A stretch of 64,000 nucleotides of DNA. Source: Glandiceps talaboti. Lineage: Eukaryota > Hemichordata > Enteropneusta > Spengelidae. Position numbers and translations under genes: made by a program. Shown one piece after another: positions 61,768 to 64,000 of the stretch; position 1 is the stretch's first letter; each line of letters begins with the position of its first letter. The notes under the pieces were generated by a model, which was not told where the DNA came from, made no database searches, and saw only the letters and a list, made by a program, of their open reading frames with translations. The stretch lies in contig NC_135567.1 of assembly GCF_964340395.1 (NCBI RefSeq), positions 19,646,306-19,710,305 on the forward strand, read 5' to 3'.

Positions 61768-61990
61768 GCTAGCTAGCTATCTATCTGTCCATCTGTCTGT
61801 CTCTGTCTTTCTATCTATCTATCTGTCTCTGTCTTTGTCTCTCATCTGTTTATCTATCCATCCACCTATCTATCTATCTACCTACCTATCTATCTACCTA
61901 GTCAGTCTGTCCATCAATCTATCTACCTAGTCTATCTATCCATTCATCTATCTTCCCATCATCTATCCATCCATTAATCTATTTCTATCC
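61426..61990 (+). repeat. (CTAT)n microsatellite with degenerate tail
   Basis: More than 80 CTAT units with CTAG and CTTAT interruptions that recur at intervals. Confidence 0.95.
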
Positions 61991-62059
61991 ATCCAGCTAT
62001 CGGTAGAAACATTACGCATCTCAACTTTATTCTGATTATATTATCACATTACCTCTCTG

Positions 62060-62077
62060 TCTCAGTCAGTCAGTCTG

Positions 62078-62108
<31 letters not shown>

Positions 62109-62171
62109 GTGTATGTGTGTATGTATGTATGTATGTATGTATGTATGTATGTATGTATGTATGTATGTATG

Positions 62172-62202
<31 letters not shown>

Positions 62203-62205
62203 TTA
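62060..62205 (+). repeat. (CTGT)n then (ATGT)n microsatellite
   Basis: Two adjacent tetranucleotide runs. Confidence 0.95.
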
Positions 62206-62464
62206 TGTATATATGTATTTATGTACGTATGTACAACACTGGTAATTGAGCCATCGGTTTTCTAAGATAGACTCAAACTAAATCTATTGCTCTTCAATGT
62301 GGTAGATGACACAGATAGTGGTTACTCTGTTGACACCTGTTATCAACAAAGTGTATTACATCATATACAAAACACATGAATACACAGTAAACATGGTCAT
62401 GGAAGTTGCGAAAAACAGTGGAACATGTATGTACATTGTATGGCAGTATGCAGCCCCCCCCCCC

Positions 62465-62517
62465 ACACACACACACACACTCACTCACTCACTCACTCAC
62501 TCACTCACTCACTCTCA

Positions 62518-62600
<83 letters not shown>
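62465..62600 (+). repeat. (CA)n, (CTCA)n, (CT)n microsatellite
   Basis: Ordered runs of related units. Lies in the intron of the proposed minus-strand 3' UTR. Confidence 0.95.
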
Positions 62601-62602
<2 letters not shown>

Positions 62603-62750
62603 GGGCTGTCTGTCTCTCTCCAAATCTATCTATCTATCCTTCCATCCATTTAACATGTGTATCCATCTATCTCGCATCATCTAGTAATATCTCCGTGTCC
62701 CTGTCACTCTCATGGTTTGCCCCCCCCCCCCCTCTCACTTATTCACTTAC

Positions 62751-62842
62751 CACAACATGTATCTAGTTGCGAGTCATCACCATAGTGACCATACAGGAGA
62801 TGACAAGGAACATTGCACTCATGTGAGTGACGCTGGCATCAT
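62751..62842 (-). CDS. Last coding exon of a gene entering from the right edge (hydrophobic C-terminus)
   Basis: Acceptor CTTAG before 62842, in-frame stop at 62765-62763, donor GTAAGT after 62751. It encodes DASVTHMSAMFLVISCMVTM, then VMTRN-stop, a hydrophobic tail compatible with a GPI-anchor signal or terminal membrane helix. Phase 1 in. The intron in the 3' UTR would lead to the exon at 61296. The upstream body is outside the window, so the protein cannot be named. Confidence 0.4.
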
Positions 62843-62844
62843 CT

Positions 62845-63860
62845 AAGAAACAAGAGATAGAAAGACAATGTCAGTTTACATAGAATTCAGAAATAGTTTA
62901 ATCATTTTCTGATATTTTGTTCCAACTTACAAGAAAACTCCAAAAAATAAACGGTACTATGAGGTGATGATACCCCAATTTGAGCGAGGGCGCTGTATTC
63001 TCAATTTCCTGTTTGCAGTCTGAAATAGCCTATTGAAATGACACCATTACTATGGCAACCTTTCTGTATACAGAAATGAAGGCTGAGTCCAATTATCATT
63101 TAACAACAATGGCGATATTTTTCCAACTGTATACATGCATCACCATGGTAACAAATAAAAACTGAAATGTGTGCACTACTAAGCTCTACTCAGAACCCTC
63201 TTTACCCTTCAAGTTTTACCACCCCGTCGTTCCAAATTTCACAGAGTTCCAAAGACAAAAACAAACAGACTAAATATTCATTCATTTCAAAGCTATTTTT
63301 TTACTGAATCATGTCAGGAATGATTAGTAACTCATTGTTCCATTGTTGAATGTGTCTGTCTTTGTTTCAAAGGTACGACTGGCTGTGCCTGGGACCCTAT
63401 TTTGCATATGACTGACTGTATGTTTGGAGGTGGAGAACTTGTGATGACTCACTGGCAAGTAATCACCAAAAATATAAACATTCCCTATCTGGGTTGTTCA
63501 TATGCAAATGCCGCATATTTGAATAATCATGAGTGACACACAATCTAAACAGCTGTTTGCAGGGGAATTTGTCTCATTTTGAAAGTTATTTTTCATTCTA
63601 TGAAATTAACAGATTGATCTTCAACTAATTTGTGTATCAAGTTAGCATCCTATGACATTCACAAACAATTTGTACATGTTACATGACCTGTGTGCTTCTC
63701 GGAGCACAGAAAAAATGCTGAAAAACAAAACCCAGAAGCTAGTGCTCTGTACAGCAGTTTGAATTTCCCATAATCTTTATATAGGACAGTTGTGTGTTTA
63801 ATTTGTGACTCTTCTTGAACTGTATTTATTGTACACATTTTAATTTATATATTGTGACCT
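62845..63860. other. Right-edge stretch without a supported gene
   Basis: If the minus-strand terminal exon is real this is its upstream intron. No exon with matching splice phase was found. Confidence 0.4.
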
Positions 63861-64000
63861 TGTTTTAAATCTTTTTCATGATGGTCTATATTTTTCTACT
63901 GTCGCACAAAGAATTGCAGATGTTGGGATAATAAAATATATGCTGTATTGTATTGTATTGTATTGTATTGTTTGTATTGTATTACATTGTATTGTATTGT
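63860..64000 (+). mobile_element. Retroelement-like 3' end with (TTGTA)n tail at the window edge
   Basis: A unique stretch with ATAATAAAATATATGC is followed by more than ten units of TTGTA or ATTGT running to the window end. This resembles a non-LTR element 3' terminus but could be a plain pentanucleotide repeat. Confidence 0.3.

Overview
This is a eukaryotic, AT-rich, intron-rich genomic window, almost certainly from a metazoan. I infer a marine invertebrate (deuterostome or lophotrochozoan) and cannot name the species. The reasons are split genes with GT/AG introns, a NEK9-type kinase, a mucin/ZP-domain secreted protein, a MAPEG membrane protein, LINE and tRNA-SINE debris, short foldback DNA elements and very dense microsatellites. 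There are no bacterial features: no operons, no ribosome binding sites and no CRISPR.

Layout. (1) 1-5.3 kb holds repeats and no convincing gene. Two related blocks at each end lie in inverted orientation. (2) 5.3-15.7 kb, minus strand, is a gene for a secreted protein. It has a signal peptide, one long exon of about 57 nine-residue Thr/Pro repeats (a 27-bp minisatellite), and then a ZP domain over five exons. Its 3' end was not found. (3) 15.7-18.7 kb holds repeats, including inverted tRNA-derived SINEs. (4) About 18.8-52.2 kb, plus strand, is a single 30-exon gene (29 of them coding). I assembled it by matching splice phases across every junction, giving 4641 nt and 1546 residues. The order is a basic/disordered N-terminus, a domain resembling DUF4347 (residues about 100-262), a NEK kinase domain (about 285-540), RCC1 repeats (about 572-905), a long low-complexity tail, a coiled coil, and a C-terminal CIVM that reads as a CaaX box. 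The kinase plus RCC1 part matches NEK9. The N-terminal domain and the CaaX end are the most unusual features. (5) 52.95-53.52 kb, plus strand, is an intronless MAPEG-family (TMEM79-like) gene. (6) 53.5-60.4 kb holds repeats, one unrecognised open frame at 57.9-58.17 kb, a (CCTAA)n tract and a tRNA-like SINE head. (7) 60.5-62.85 kb, minus strand, is the likely 3' end of a gene whose body lies beyond the right edge. The rest is microsatellite.

A recurring theme in the NEK9-like locus is local tandem duplication of about 70-90 bp that copies exon-intron edges. A 90-bp unit duplicates the splice donor after the activation segment five times and stays in frame. A 79/80-bp unit duplicates the acceptor of exon 7 three times. 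Fragments of exons 14 and 21 also lie in adjacent introns. The genes do not form a pathway; they are neighbours in a repeat-rich genome. All functional calls are from family recognition by eye. No alignment, HMM or transcript evidence was available.
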